Source: Pseudomonadota bacterium (lineage in GTDB: Bacteria > Pseudomonadota > Alphaproteobacteria > Micavibrionales > UBA2020). From it: a stretch of DNA of 60,866 nt. The stretch spans positions 1 to 60,866 of the forward strand of contig JAJZFS010000078.1 in the NCBI GenBank assembly GCA_021805245.1. The letters are read 5' to 3'. Shown piece after piece: positions 47,690 through 57,415 of this stretch (the stretch's first letter is position 1; every line of letters starts with the position of its first letter). The notes under the pieces were generated by a model. It made no database searches. It was given only the letters and a program-made list of their open reading frames with translations, and was not told the DNA's origin. A program made the translations under genes and the position numbers.

Positions 47690-48563
47690 GGCGGACGCGG
47701 AAGATTCCGCCCCTTTTCAGTCGGCGGACGAGGCGCTTTCCTATCTCCGGCAGATCGGCGACCTTGCGGACGAGGATATCGTCCTTGCCGAAGCCGCGCT
47801 GGCGTTGGGATTGATTTTCCTGCCCGGCGTGCACGTTGACCGTTACCGCCAGCATTTGGCCAAGCTTTCCGGACAGGTGCGGGAGGAATACCACGCGCGG
47901 CTGCGTTTGGAAGAGAAGGACACGCTCGCCTTGCGTGTGCAGGTCCTGCGCAAGATCGTCCACGAGATGAACGATTATCAGGGCGACGATAAAAATTACG
48001 ATGACCTCCAGAACGTCAACTTCATCCGCGTTATGGAGCGGCGCAAGGGATTGCCTATATCGCTGGGCATTCTTTACATTATTCTGGCGCGCGGGATGGG
48101 GTGGGTTTGCGAAGGCCTCAATTTTCCGGGGCATTTTCTGGTGAGGATGGAAATGGACGGAGAGCGCGTCATACTCGATCCGTTCAAGCAGGGCCGCGAG
48201 ATGGACGCTGCGGCGTTGCGCGAGCTCCTCAAGTCCATCGTGGGCACAAGAGCGGAACTCTCGCATAACTATTACGATGCCGTTTCCAACCGCGAAATCC
48301 TGGTGCGGCTGGAAAACAACCTCAAGAAGCGCCTGATCGACGGCGAGGAGTACGCCGAGGCTATCCGCGCTGTGGAGGCGATCGGCGCCTTTTCACCGGA
48401 TGAATACCGTATTTATCTCGACAAGGGCGTGCTCTACGCCAAGCTGGGGCAGGGCGCACTGGCCGTGGAAGCTCTTGAAGCCTATATTGCCAAAACGCCC
48501 TATGCGCGCGAAAAACAGCAGGCGCACTTATTATTACAGCAAATAAAAGCATCGCTTGATTAA
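47682..48563 (+). CDS. SirB1 family transglutaminase-like/TPR protein
   Basis: RKGLPISLGILYIILARGMGWVCEGLNFPGHFLVRM. Confidence 0.92.
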   Translation: MVEADAEDSAPFQSADEALSYLRQIGDLADEDIVLAEAALALGLIFLPGVHVDRYRQHLAKLSGQVREEYHARLRLEEKDTLALRVQVLRKIVHEMNDYQGDDKNYDDLQNVNFIRVMERRKGLPISLGILYIILARGMGWVCEGLNFPGHFLVRMEMDGERVILDPFKQGREMDAAALRELLKSIVGTRAELSHNYYDAVSNREILVRLENNLKKRLIDGEEYAEAIRAVEAIGAFSPDEYRIYLDKGVLYAKLGQGALAVEALEAYIAKTPYAREKQQAHLLLQQIKASLD

Positions 48564-48643
48564 GGGGCAACTCGCCGGCTGACAAAAAACGGAGATTAAG
48601 GTATGATTTATAAGATGTTTATGTTTGAAAGAAGGATGTTGTC

Positions 48644-49093
48644 ATGTCCCTGATCACTTTGGCTATGCTTATCGCCCTGTCGCTGCTTTATATGACACGG
48701 TGGACGGTTAGAAAAGAGAATGACCCTTTGTTCAATCTGGTGGACAAATCGGACGGTTATCTCACTAAATTCGATGATTTTTTGAGGAAAACCATCCACT
48801 GCGATGCGCTGACGGCGTTCTTTATATATGCCATTGCGGCTGCGCTTTTCACGCTGCTGCTGCCGCTGGACCCTCAGGGTCTGCTCATCCGATTTTTCGC
48901 AAACGTGGTGGCCGCGTTGATGATATTGCCGTTCGTGGTCGAAAAGGCCGTTGTCAAATACAAGGATAAGGTAAATGCCGCCATCCTTCAGGAACTGGCG
49001 AACCTCGCCGCCTGGGTCGTGAGGAATGAGAAATATTTTACTTTCGTCGGCGCGGGCTTCGCCGTTCTGCTGTTCTTCGTCCTGTTTAGATAG
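48644..49093 (+). CDS. Hypothetical membrane protein
   Basis: 149 aa, about three hydrophobic segments; SD AAGAAGGA upstream. Confidence 0.65.
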   Translation: MSLITLAMLIALSLLYMTRWTVRKENDPLFNLVDKSDGYLTKFDDFLRKTIHCDALTAFFIYAIAAALFTLLLPLDPQGLLIRFFANVVAALMILPFVVEKAVVKYKDKVNAAILQELANLAAWVVRNEKYFTFVGAGFAVLLFFVLFR

Positions 49094-49110
49094 TGCGTTG
49101 CGCATAAAAA

Positions 49111-49226
49111 GCCGCTCCCTTTGACAGGGGGTATAGTGTAAGGGCAGAGAGTTCCGATTTTTGACCACACGCCCAAAGATTAAGAAAACAACCCTTACCT
49201 TCTCTGGCAGGGGCTGTTTTCTTAAT
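49111..49226. repeat. Left arm of imperfect inverted repeat flanking the CDF cassette
   Basis: GTGTAAGGGCAGAGAGTTCCG...CCCAAAGATTAAGAAAACAACCCTTACCTTCTCTGGCAGGGGCTGTTTTCTT aligns with the reverse complement of 50719-50835. Confidence 0.85.
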
Positions 49227-49231
49227 GATAA

Positions 49232-49333
49232 TATATCCAAACCCATCTTGTTGATATCAAGCATCATCCTGAAGCGCTTGATCAAGAGGCCACTGAAGAA
49301 CTGCTTGAAGTCATTCGCGCATATTTAAAGTAG
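49232..49333 (+). pseudogene. C-terminal remnant of a CsoR/RcnR/DmeR-type metal-responsive repressor
   Basis: Frame reads TAA TGA TAA | YIQTHLVDIKHHPEALDQEATEELLEVIRAYLK*, resembling the FrmR/RcnR C-terminus; no start codon. Confidence 0.7.
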
Positions 49334-49342
49334 GAGATTACT

Positions 49343-50641
49343 ATGACTGATATGGAACCCCAGCCTGAGGTAGAATTACCAATTTTCCCACAAATTCATA
49401 GTCATGCTTTCCTGGGTGAGAAGCACGAAGGCTCGGAACGTCGGACATGGTCGGTAATCTGGCTTTGCGGCATTATGATGGCCGCCGAGATCATTGGTGG
49501 AAAATTATTCGGGTCTTTGGCTTTGATTGCTGATGGCTTACATATGTCCACTCATGCGGGTGCATTGCTACTGGCGGCCTTGGCTTACACTTATGCGCGT
49601 AAACACGTTCACGATGATAATTATGTTTTCGGTACAGGAAAGGTTGGCGATCTTGCAGGATATACAAGTGCAATCATTCTGGCTACGATTGCCTTGCTGA
49701 TCGGCTATGAAGCTGTCATGAGGTTTTTGAACCCCGTTGTAATTCACTTTAGCGAAGCTATTCCAATTGCCGTTCTTGGCCTTGCCGTTAATGTTGGAAG
49801 CGCATGGCTCCTCAGTGCTGGCGGCGGACACCATCACCACGGTCATGGGCATCATCATGACGATGATCGCAGCCATGACCATCACGACGAGACGCGCCGT
49901 ATCGGCATTGATCAAGGAATGTTGATCCTTGAAATCTTTGAAGATGGTATACCACCGCACTTCAGGGTACGCACAGAAAATATGAGAGTGCAAGCCCAAG
50001 ACTTGGCAATCGAAACAGTGCGCGCGGATGGAAAACGTGAAATATTTACCTTTGTGGATAAGGGGGGGTACCTGGAATCCCGTACTGAAATTCCCGAGCC
50101 TCATGAGTTTTCGGCAAAAATACATCTTACAAGTGAGACGGGGTCTCAAGTTTATCAAACCGAGTTTGAAGAGCATAGCCACGGTGCAGAGGATGGACGT
50201 ATACATGCCGATCATAACATGCGTGCTGCTCTTGTTCATGTCATGGCTGATGCCGCTGTGTCTGTTCTGGTTATCATTGGACTGTGTCTAGCCTATTTCT
50301 TTGGCTGGCTTTGGATGGATCCGCTTGCGGGTATGGTGGGAGCATGCGTCATTGCCAGTTGGTCTTATGGCCTCATGAGAGACACATCTGGCATTCTGCT
50401 CGACCGAAACCCTGACCGGAACATGACTAAAAATATACGTGCAGTCATCGAGTCCGAGGGTGATCGATTGACCGACTTGCATTTGTGGCGGTTGGGGCCG
50501 GGGCATATGGGGGCTATTCTGTCGGTAGCGACGGCTACCCAAAAGTCTCCTGGTTACTTTAAAACGCGGCTTTCAGGTTTTCAGTCATTATCTCATGTGA
50601 CCGTTGAGGTAGTGACGATAGCTGAACCTTCTCTTGCCTAG
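49343..50641 (+). CDS. dmeF: CDF family divalent metal efflux transporter (DmeF-like) with His-rich loop and inserted domain
   Basis: IADGLHMSTHAGALLLAALAYTYARKH; HHHHGHGHHHDDDRSHDHHDE; DPLAGMVGACVIASWSYGLMRDTSGILLD. Confidence 0.85.
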   Translation: MTDMEPQPEVELPIFPQIHSHAFLGEKHEGSERRTWSVIWLCGIMMAAEIIGGKLFGSLALIADGLHMSTHAGALLLAALAYTYARKHVHDDNYVFGTGKVGDLAGYTSAIILATIALLIGYEAVMRFLNPVVIHFSEAIPIAVLGLAVNVGSAWLLSAGGGHHHHGHGHHHDDDRSHDHHDETRRIGIDQGMLILEIFEDGIPPHFRVRTENMRVQAQDLAIETVRADGKREIFTFVDKGGYLESRTEIPEPHEFSAKIHLTSETGSQVYQTEFEEHSHGAEDGRIHADHNMRAALVHVMADAAVSVLVIIGLCLAYFFGWLWMDPLAGMVGACVIASWSYGLMRDTSGILLDRNPDRNMTKNIRAVIESEGDRLTDLHLWRLGPGHMGAILSVATATQKSPGYFKTRLSGFQSLSHVTVEVVTIAEPSLA

Positions 50642-50718
50642 GGCGTATATCACGTTACACATCCTCTTATGTATGCGCATGTGAAAACCATATATTTTCA
50701 GCACTCTCATGTACATAT

Positions 50719-50835
50719 AAGAAGACAGCCCCTACCAGTGAAGGTAAGGGCTGTTTCTCAATCTTTGGGTGTACGGCCAGAAACCGGAACTCTCTGGCCT
50801 TACACTCTACCTCCACCCTTTGACAGGGGGCGGCC
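50719..50835. repeat. Right arm of imperfect inverted repeat flanking the CDF cassette
   Basis: Reverse complement reads GTGTAAGGCCAGAGAGTTCCGGTTTCTGGCCGTACACCCAAAGATTGAGAAACAGCCCTTACCTTCACTGGTAGGGGCTGTCTTCTT. Confidence 0.85.
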
Positions 50836-50861
50836 TTTTTGTCTTGAGCGCTCCGGGCTTT

Positions 50862-51131
50862 TTAGCCGCGCAGGCCGAGGCTGTCGATCAGCCCTTCATA
50901 GCGCTTCGGATCGACCGTCTTGATGTATTTCAGAAGGCTGCGGCGGTTGCTCACCATGGTGAGGAGGCCGCGGCGGCTGCCGAGATCTTTCTTGTGTGTT
51001 TTCATGTGCTCGGTCAGGTTCTTGATGCGGCCGGTCAGAATGGCGATCTGCACTTCCGGTGAACCTGTGTCCTTCGGCGTGGTCGCGTATTTCTTGATCA
51101 GCGCCTGCTTTTCTTTCTTCTCAATCGACAT
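50862..51131 (-). CDS. rpsO: 30S ribosomal protein S15
   Basis: [50 protein letters not shown]. Confidence 0.99.
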   Translation of the reverse strand: MSIEKKEKQALIKKYATTPKDTGSPEVQIAILTGRIKNLTEHMKTHKKDLGSRRGLLTMVSNRRSLLKYIKTVDPKRYEGLIDSLGLRG

Positions 51132-51151
51132 CGCATACTCCTTTTTAAGAG

Positions 51152-52084
51152 CTAGAGGTTGAACACGCGCACCGGATGCAGTTGAATGCCGTCCTTTTCG
51201 AGGAGAGCAAGCGGCTTGTTATCGCCGATGCCCAGTATGAGGTCCGTCATGTCGTCGATGCCCGCGATATCGAGGCGGCCAATATCCTGACGCGACAGAA
51301 GCCTGATGCTCTGGCCCTGCTTGATGCGGCTGATCTCGTCGTCCGTCAGGGCGAGGGCCGGGATGTCGTCCAGCACTGTCTCGACAGGCAACAGGTACCG
51401 ATCAGGGTCGGCAGATTGCACCATTTTCTCGAATACGTCCAGCGAAATCGCGCTTTCAGCCTCAAAAGGGCCTACGGCAAGCCTCCGGAGCGACGAAACA
51501 TAGCCAAAACAGCCCAAAATCAAGCCCATATCGCGGGCGAGGGCACGGACATAGGTGCCTTTGCCGCATTCCATCTCGAAGGTCGCCGTGTCGGTTGTGG
51601 TGCCGGTGAGGCGCAAATCGTAAATGGAAACGATGCGGGATTTGATCTCCACGTCCGCGCCGGCACGGGAAATATCGTAGGCGCGCTGGCCATCGATCTT
51701 GATGGCGGAGAACTTGGGCGGCGTCTGCTCTATGTCGCCGATGAACTGCGGGATCAGGGCGGTGATTTCCTCCGCCGTCGGGCGTTTGTCCGAGGTTTGG
51801 GTGACCTCGCCTTCGCCGTCGTCGGTGTTGCGCGCTTCGCCCCACGTTACGGTGAATTCATAGACCTTGTCGCGATCCTGCGCGAAGGGGATGGTCTTGG
51901 TCGCTTCGCCAAGCGCTATCGGCAGCACGCCGGTGGCGAGCGGATCAAGCGTGCCCGCATGGCCGAGCTTCTTCGCGTTGAGGATGCGGCGGATGCGGCC
52001 GATGGCTTGTGTCGATGTCAATCCTTGCGGCTTGTCGATATTCAGCCAGCCGTTGACGACGATGCCTTTTTTATTGCGGCCCAT
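51152..52084 (-). CDS. truB: tRNA pseudouridine55 synthase TruB
   Basis: [48 protein letters not shown]. Confidence 0.98.
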   Translation of the reverse strand: MGRNKKGIVVNGWLNIDKPQGLTSTQAIGRIRRILNAKKLGHAGTLDPLATGVLPIALGEATKTIPFAQDRDKVYEFTVTWGEARNTDDGEGEVTQTSDKRPTAEEITALIPQFIGDIEQTPPKFSAIKIDGQRAYDISRAGADVEIKSRIVSIYDLRLTGTTTDTATFEMECGKGTYVRALARDMGLILGCFGYVSSLRRLAVGPFEAESAISLDVFEKMVQSADPDRYLLPVETVLDDIPALALTDDEISRIKQGQSIRLLSRQDIGRLDIAGIDDMTDLILGIGDNKPLALLEKDGIQLHPVRVFNL

Positions 52085-52495
52085 TTATTCTTCTTTTTTC
52101 TCTATGTCGCGGCGCACGCGCTCCTGTTTCAGCAGGTTTTCGATGCGTTCGGCCTCGTCGAAGCTGCGGTCGATCTTGAAGGTAATGCGCGGGATGTAGC
52201 GCAGGTCGATCTTGGGCGCGATTTCGCTGCGGAAGTAGCCGGCTGAGCGGTTGAGCGCGTCGAGCGTTGCTTCCGCGTCCTTGCCGCCGAGCGGCATGAT
52301 GAAGGCGGTGGCGTTCTTGAGATCTGGGCCGATCTCGACGGCGGTGATGGTAACGCGATGCGCGTCCAGCAATGCGGGGTCGTGAAAGCTGCCGCGCTGG
52401 AGCGTTTCAACCAGCAGGTGGCGGATTGTTTCGGCGACGCGCAATTGGCGCTGCCCCGGCGGCGTCCGGCTGGCGTGTGATCGCGTTCTTCTCAT
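52085..52495 (-). CDS. rbfA: Ribosome-binding factor A
   Basis: RQLRVAETIRHLLVETLQRG...ITFKIDRSFDEAERIENLL. Confidence 0.95.
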   Translation of the reverse strand: MRRTRSHASRTPPGQRQLRVAETIRHLLVETLQRGSFHDPALLDAHRVTITAVEIGPDLKNATAFIMPLGGKDAEATLDALNRSAGYFRSEIAPKIDLRYIPRITFKIDRSFDEAERIENLLKQERVRRDIEKKEE

Positions 52496-52513
52496 GGTGT
52501 TGCTGCGCCTTCT

Positions 52514-54970
52514 TTAAGCCAGTTTGCGTTCGGTTTCTTCCATCTCGAAGGCTTCGATCACATCGCCTTCCTTGATGTCGTCGTAGTTTTCGAACGCCAT
52601 GCCGCATTCATAACCCTTCTGCACTTCCTTGACTTCGTCCTTGAAGCGGCGGAGCGTTTTGAGCGTGCCTTCGTGGATGACGACGTTGTCGCGCAACAGG
52701 CGGACCTTTGCGCCGCGGCGGACGAGGCCTTCGGTAACGAAGCAGCCCGCGATCTTGCCGGCCTTGCTGACGTTGAAGACCTTGCGGATTTCGGCGTAGC
52801 CGATGAACTTTTCCTTGACGTCGGGAGAGAGGAGGCCGCTGAGCAGCTGCTTCACTTCGTCGATGACTTCGTAAATGATCGAGTAGTAGCGGATCTCGAC
52901 GCCGTCGCGCTTGGCGAGGTCGCGCGCCTGCGGATTGGCGCGGACGTTGAAGCCGATGATCAGTGCCTTGGACGCATTGGCGAGCGTGACGTCGGATTCC
53001 GTGATCGCGCCGACGCCGGAATGCAGCACCTGCACCTGAACTTCCTTGTTTTCTTCGGTCAGCTTGTTGAGCGCGGATGCGATGGCTTCGACGGAACCGT
53101 GCACGTCGCCTTTGATAAGCACGGGCAGGTTCTGCGCGACACCGGCCTGAATCTCGCTGATCATCTGGTCCAGACCGCCGCGGCCTTTCTTGGTCTTGGC
53201 GGCGGCGAGGGCGCGCTTCCTGCGCAGGCGGAAGTCGGCGATGTTGCGTGCCTTGGCGTCGTCTTCGACGACGGTCAAATCGTCGCCCGCTTCGGGCGTG
53301 CCGGAAAGGCCGAGCACTTCGATCGGCTGGCCGGGCAAGGCTTCCTTTACCTGCTGGCCGCGGTCGTTGATGAGCGCGCGGACGCGGCCCGTTTCCGTAC
53401 CGGAGACGAAGATGTCGCCCTGTTTCAGAGTGCCATTTTGCACCAGCACAGTGGCCACCGGGCCGCGGCCCTGATCGAGGCGGGATTCGACGACGGAGCC
53501 GATGGCGGTACGGTCGGGGTTGGCGCGCAGGTGCAGGACTTCGGCCTGCAGCAGGATCGCCTCTTCCAGATCGGTGAGGCCTTTTTTGGTCTTGGCGGAC
53601 ACTTCGACGCACTGGCTATCGCCGCCCATTTGCTCGACGACGACTTCGTAGCTCAGCAGTTCCTGACGCACCTTGTTGGGGTTGGCGTCGGGCAGATCGC
53701 ATTTGTTGATGGCGATGATGAGCGGCTTGCCCGCGGCCTTGGCGTGGCTGATCGCTTCGACGGTCTGCGGCATGACGCTGTCGTCCGCCGCGACAACGAG
53801 GACGACGATATCGGTCACGTCGGCGCCGCGCGCGCGCATCTCGGTGAAGGCGGCGTGGCCGGGCGTGTCGATGAAGGTGATCTTCTTGCCGGACTTGGTT
53901 TGAATTTGATAGGCGCCGATGTGCTGGGTGATGCCGCCCGCTTCGTGCGCGGCGACGTCCGCGGAACGGATGGCGTCGAGCAGGGAGGTTTTGCCGTGGT
54001 CGACGTGGCCCATGATGGTGACGACCGGCGGTCGGGATTTGAGCTCTTCTTCCTTGTCTTCGACGCTGTGCGCGCCGAGTTCGACGTCGGATTCCTGCAC
54101 GCGCTTGAAGGTGTGGCCGAATTCCTGAACGATCAGCTCGGCCGTGTCGGCGTCGATGGACTGGTTCGCCGTTGCCATGATGCCGAGACTCATGAGTTTT
54201 TTCACGACATCGCCGAGCTTTTCCGTCATGCGGTTGGCGAGTTCCTGCACGGTGATGACTTCGGGAATGACCACTTCGCGGAACTGCTTGACTTTTTCCT
54301 GTTGTGCGGCGGCCTGCTTGCGCATGCGCTCGCGGGCGCGGCGTTGCGCGGCCATGGAGGGCGTGCGGCCTTCGCGGTCGCCGATCGTGTCGTTGATGAC
54401 CTGATGAACGGTCAGTTTTCCGCTGTTGCGGCGGTTGCGCGTAGTGCTGTTGCGCAGGCCCGGCCGTTTTTTGCCGAAAGCGCCGGCATCATCTTGCGTG
54501 TCGGCGGCGGGACGGCTGTAAAAATCGACCTTGCGCCCGCTGGGCTTTTTGTCCGCGGGCGGCGCGACCACGGCCGCCTCCGCGGCGCCGGGGGCGGCGG
54601 TTTCGGCCGTATTCGTCTCTATGCTTTCGGAGACGGCTTCTTCTTCTTCGATTTCCGGTGTCTTGATGACGAGCTTGGTCTGATAGGGGGTCGTCGTCGT
54701 TTCCTTCGGCGACTCCTTGGCCTGTTGCAGCGCGCGGACGCGGCTTTCGCGTTCGGCATCCGTCAAATGCAAGTCTGTATCGGAGGCGGCAGGTTTGGGC
54801 GTCGTGTCGGCGCTTGCGCCACGCTTCTTGCGGACTTCCACGGCGACAGGCTTCGAAGAGCGTCCCATCGCGACATTGTGCCGCTTCGGTCCGGCGCCGA
54901 GGGGCGCCTTTAGGCTCAGCGTTCCTTTTTTGTCCGGTTTCTTTTGCTCTTTTTCAGATTTGTCCGTCAT
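52514..54970 (-). CDS. infB: Translation initiation factor IF-2
   Basis: [59 protein letters not shown]. Confidence 0.99.
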   Translation of the reverse strand: MTDKSEKEQKKPDKKGTLSLKAPLGAGPKRHNVAMGRSSKPVAVEVRKKRGASADTTPKPAASDTDLHLTDAERESRVRALQQAKESPKETTTTPYQTKLVIKTPEIEEEEAVSESIETNTAETAAPGAAEAAVVAPPADKKPSGRKVDFYSRPAADTQDDAGAFGKKRPGLRNSTTRNRRNSGKLTVHQVINDTIGDREGRTPSMAAQRRARERMRKQAAAQQEKVKQFREVVIPEVITVQELANRMTEKLGDVVKKLMSLGIMATANQSIDADTAELIVQEFGHTFKRVQESDVELGAHSVEDKEEELKSRPPVVTIMGHVDHGKTSLLDAIRSADVAAHEAGGITQHIGAYQIQTKSGKKITFIDTPGHAAFTEMRARGADVTDIVVLVVAADDSVMPQTVEAISHAKAAGKPLIIAINKCDLPDANPNKVRQELLSYEVVVEQMGGDSQCVEVSAKTKKGLTDLEEAILLQAEVLHLRANPDRTAIGSVVESRLDQGRGPVATVLVQNGTLKQGDIFVSGTETGRVRALINDRGQQVKEALPGQPIEVLGLSGTPEAGDDLTVVEDDAKARNIADFRLRRKRALAAAKTKKGRGGLDQMISEIQAGVAQNLPVLIKGDVHGSVEAIASALNKLTEENKEVQVQVLHSGVGAITESDVTLANASKALIIGFNVRANPQARDLAKRDGVEIRYYSIIYEVIDEVKQLLSGLLSPDVKEKFIGYAEIRKVFNVSKAGKIAGCFVTEGLVRRGAKVRLLRDNVVIHEGTLKTLRRFKDEVKEVQKGYECGMAFENYDDIKEGDVIEAFEMEETERKLA

Positions 54971-54996
54971 TGTAAGCCGTTTCACTTTCCTAGAGA

Positions 54997-56547
54997 TTAT
55001 CCGTTGCTCGCGGTTTTGGCGTCGTCACCATTGGCGCCGTCAGCAGGGGGTTCGTCGGCAAACCATCCGGCGCGGGCCGTCATGATGACTGCGTTTGCCT
55101 GGGATTCCGTCAGTTTGTCTTCACCGACGATTTCGCGCAGCTCGTCGCCGGCAAGGTCACCGAGATCGTCCATCGTCTTCACGCCTTTTTCGCCGAGGAC
55201 GATGATCATGTCCTGCGTCAGGCCGTCGACGGCGGAAAGCTCCGCGCTGATGCCGATTTCCTTGGCGCGCTTTTCAAAAGCGTCTGTTTTGGCGCTGAGC
55301 CAGCTGGAAGCGCGGCGTTTCAGTTCCACTGCGATATCTTCATCGAAGCCCTCGATGCGGGCGATTTCGGCGTCGGAGGTCTCGACGATGTCTTCGATGG
55401 AAACGAAGCCTTCGACCACCAGCAGGTGGGCAATCACCTCATCCACGTCCAGCGCCTCGATGAAGAGGGTGGAGCGCGTCTTGAACTCGTTCTGGCGGCG
55501 TTCGGATTCTTCCGCTTCCGTCATGATGTCGATGTTCCAGCCGGAAAGCTGCGTCGCGAGGCGCACGTTCTGTCCGCGGCGGCCAATCGCCAGAGACAAC
55601 TGGTCGTCGGGTACGACGACATCAAGTCTCCGGTTGTCCTCGTCCATGACGACTTTGGTGACTTCGGCGGGCGAGAGCGCGTTGACGACGAAAGTCGCCG
55701 TGTCCTGCGTCCACGGAATAATGTCGATCTTTTCGCCCTGCAGTTCGCCGACGACGGCCTGCACGCGGCTGCCGCGCATGCCGACGCAGGCGCCAACCGG
55801 ATCGATGCCGCCGTCGCGGGAGATGACGGCGATTTTGGCGCGGGAGCCGGGATCGCGGGCAACGGCCTTGATCTCGATGATGCCGTCGTAAATTTCAGGC
55901 ACTTCCTGCTTGAACAGCTTGGCGAGGAAGTCGGCGTGCGTGCGGCTCAAAAAGACTTGCGGGCCGCGCGGCTCCTGACGGACGTCGTAGATGTAGGCGC
56001 GGACGCGGTCGCCGGTCTTGAAGTGTTCGCGGGGCAGGGCGTCGTTGCGGCGCATAAAGGCTTCGCCGCGGCCGAGATCGACTGTGACGTTGCCGTATTC
56101 CACGCGTTTGACCACGCCGGAGACGATTTCGCCCACACGGTCCTTGTATTCTTCGTATTGCTTTTCGCGTTCGGCGTCGCGCACCTTCTGGAAGATGACC
56201 TGCTTGGCGGTCTGCGCGCCGATGCGGCCGAAGTCGAATGACGGCAGTTCGTCGATGATGAATTCGCCGAGCTGGATTTCTTTGTTGATCTTCTTCGCGT
56301 CCTTGAACAGGATTTGCTGCGGCTCGAGTTCCGGCGTTTCGGGGTTGAAGGCCTCGACGACTGTGCGGTAGCGGTACAGCTTGATCTCGCCGGTTTTGCG
56401 GTCGATCGTGGCGCGGATGTCGTGATCGTAGCCGTATTTCGAGCGGCCGGCTTTCTGGATCGCCTCTTCCATGGCGACAATGACGATCTCGCGGTCGATG
56501 TTCTTCTCACGAGCGGCGGCGTCTGCGACTTGAAGTAATTCCTGCAT
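54997..56547 (-). CDS. nusA: Transcription termination/antitermination factor NusA
   Basis: S1 and KH domains; [32 protein letters not shown]-terminal acidic repeats. Confidence 0.98.
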   Translation of the reverse strand: MQELLQVADAAAREKNIDREIVIVAMEEAIQKAGRSKYGYDHDIRATIDRKTGEIKLYRYRTVVEAFNPETPELEPQQILFKDAKKINKEIQLGEFIIDELPSFDFGRIGAQTAKQVIFQKVRDAEREKQYEEYKDRVGEIVSGVVKRVEYGNVTVDLGRGEAFMRRNDALPREHFKTGDRVRAYIYDVRQEPRGPQVFLSRTHADFLAKLFKQEVPEIYDGIIEIKAVARDPGSRAKIAVISRDGGIDPVGACVGMRGSRVQAVVGELQGEKIDIIPWTQDTATFVVNALSPAEVTKVVMDEDNRRLDVVVPDDQLSLAIGRRGQNVRLATQLSGWNIDIMTEAEESERRQNEFKTRSTLFIEALDVDEVIAHLLVVEGFVSIEDIVETSDAEIARIEGFDEDIAVELKRRASSWLSAKTDAFEKRAKEIGISAELSAVDGLTQDMIIVLGEKGVKTMDDLGDLAGDELREIVGEDKLTESQANAVIMTARAGWFADEPPADGANGDDAKTASNG

Positions 56548-56566
56548 CTCTTGTTTTCCTGTTCTC

Positions 56567-57091
56567 CTAGTTGGCTTTTTTGCTGCGTTGTTTCGGTTTT
56601 AAAAGTTCTTCTACGATAGTCAATTTGGCTTTTTCAATGCTGTTGAAAGGGATCTCCGTCTCGCCGTCTTCCGTGGCGATCAAAACGGATTTGCCTTTCG
56701 TGCCCTTCAGTATGCCGCGGAAGCGCTTGCGGCCGTCGATGGCGGGTTCGATCTCCACTTTCGCATCTTGCCCCGCGAAGCGGTCGAAGTCCTTGAGGCG
56801 GGTCAGCGGGCGGTCGATCCCCGGCGAGCCGACCTCGAGAAAGTAGGGCTTGTCTTCCATCACGTTCTCGACGTCCAGCACCACCGAGATGGCTTGGGAC
56901 AGCTTGCCGCACTCGTCGATGGTGATCGTGCCGCCGTCTTTCGTCTCCGGATTCCATGGCCTTTCCGCCATGATCTGCAGGGTCGGCTTGCCCGAGCCGG
57001 TGATCAGTACGCGCACCAGTTCAAACCCCATGGATTCGGCAGTCGGGGTGATGGCGTGTTCGATCTTTTGAATAAGCGGCGGTTTGTTCAC
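56567..57091 (-). CDS. rimP: Ribosome maturation factor RimP
   Basis: ITPTAESMGFELVRVLITGSGKPTLQIMAERP...YFLEVGSPGIDRPLTRLKDFDRFAGQDAKVEI; GTG start. Confidence 0.95.
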   Translation of the reverse strand: MNKPPLIQKIEHAITPTAESMGFELVRVLITGSGKPTLQIMAERPWNPETKDGGTITIDECGKLSQAISVVLDVENVMEDKPYFLEVGSPGIDRPLTRLKDFDRFAGQDAKVEIEPAIDGRKRFRGILKGTKGKSVLIATEDGETEIPFNSIEKAKLTIVEELLKPKQRSKKAN

Positions 57092-57111
57092 GTCTATAAA
57101 ATTTCCTAAGC

Positions 57112-57145
57112 AAAAGGGCGGGCTCTTTTGAAGCCCACCCTTTTT
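57112..57145 (-). promoter_or_regulatory. Hairpin (terminator/attenuator-like) in the rimP-nusA-infB leader
   Basis: Minus strand AAAAAGGGTGGGCTTCAAAAGAGCCCGCCCTTTT, immediately upstream of the rimP start. Confidence 0.55.
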
Positions 57146-57415
57146 GTTAATGCCGACTACAGGCATATCACCTATATCAGCTTGGGATTTAGCAGGTTTA
57201 TACCGCCTGGAGAGGCCCTTTAGCAAGGTTTTTTTTCGCATTTATTAAGTCTTTAAATGGTCCTTATCGCTTTGTATTTTCATAATAATTAACATTTTTT
57301 TCCACCTCTTTCATAATTTAATTATTTTTTAACATAATTTGTATAAAGTTTTACTGGTAATTGAAATAACTATATACATAATTCGTGAAACGTTGCTATA
57401 ATAAGGAGTATAGGG

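Noticed and set aside
52673-54913. 746-aa + strand ORF opposite infB
   Set aside because: Shadow ORF; infB GTPase motifs lie on the minus strand.
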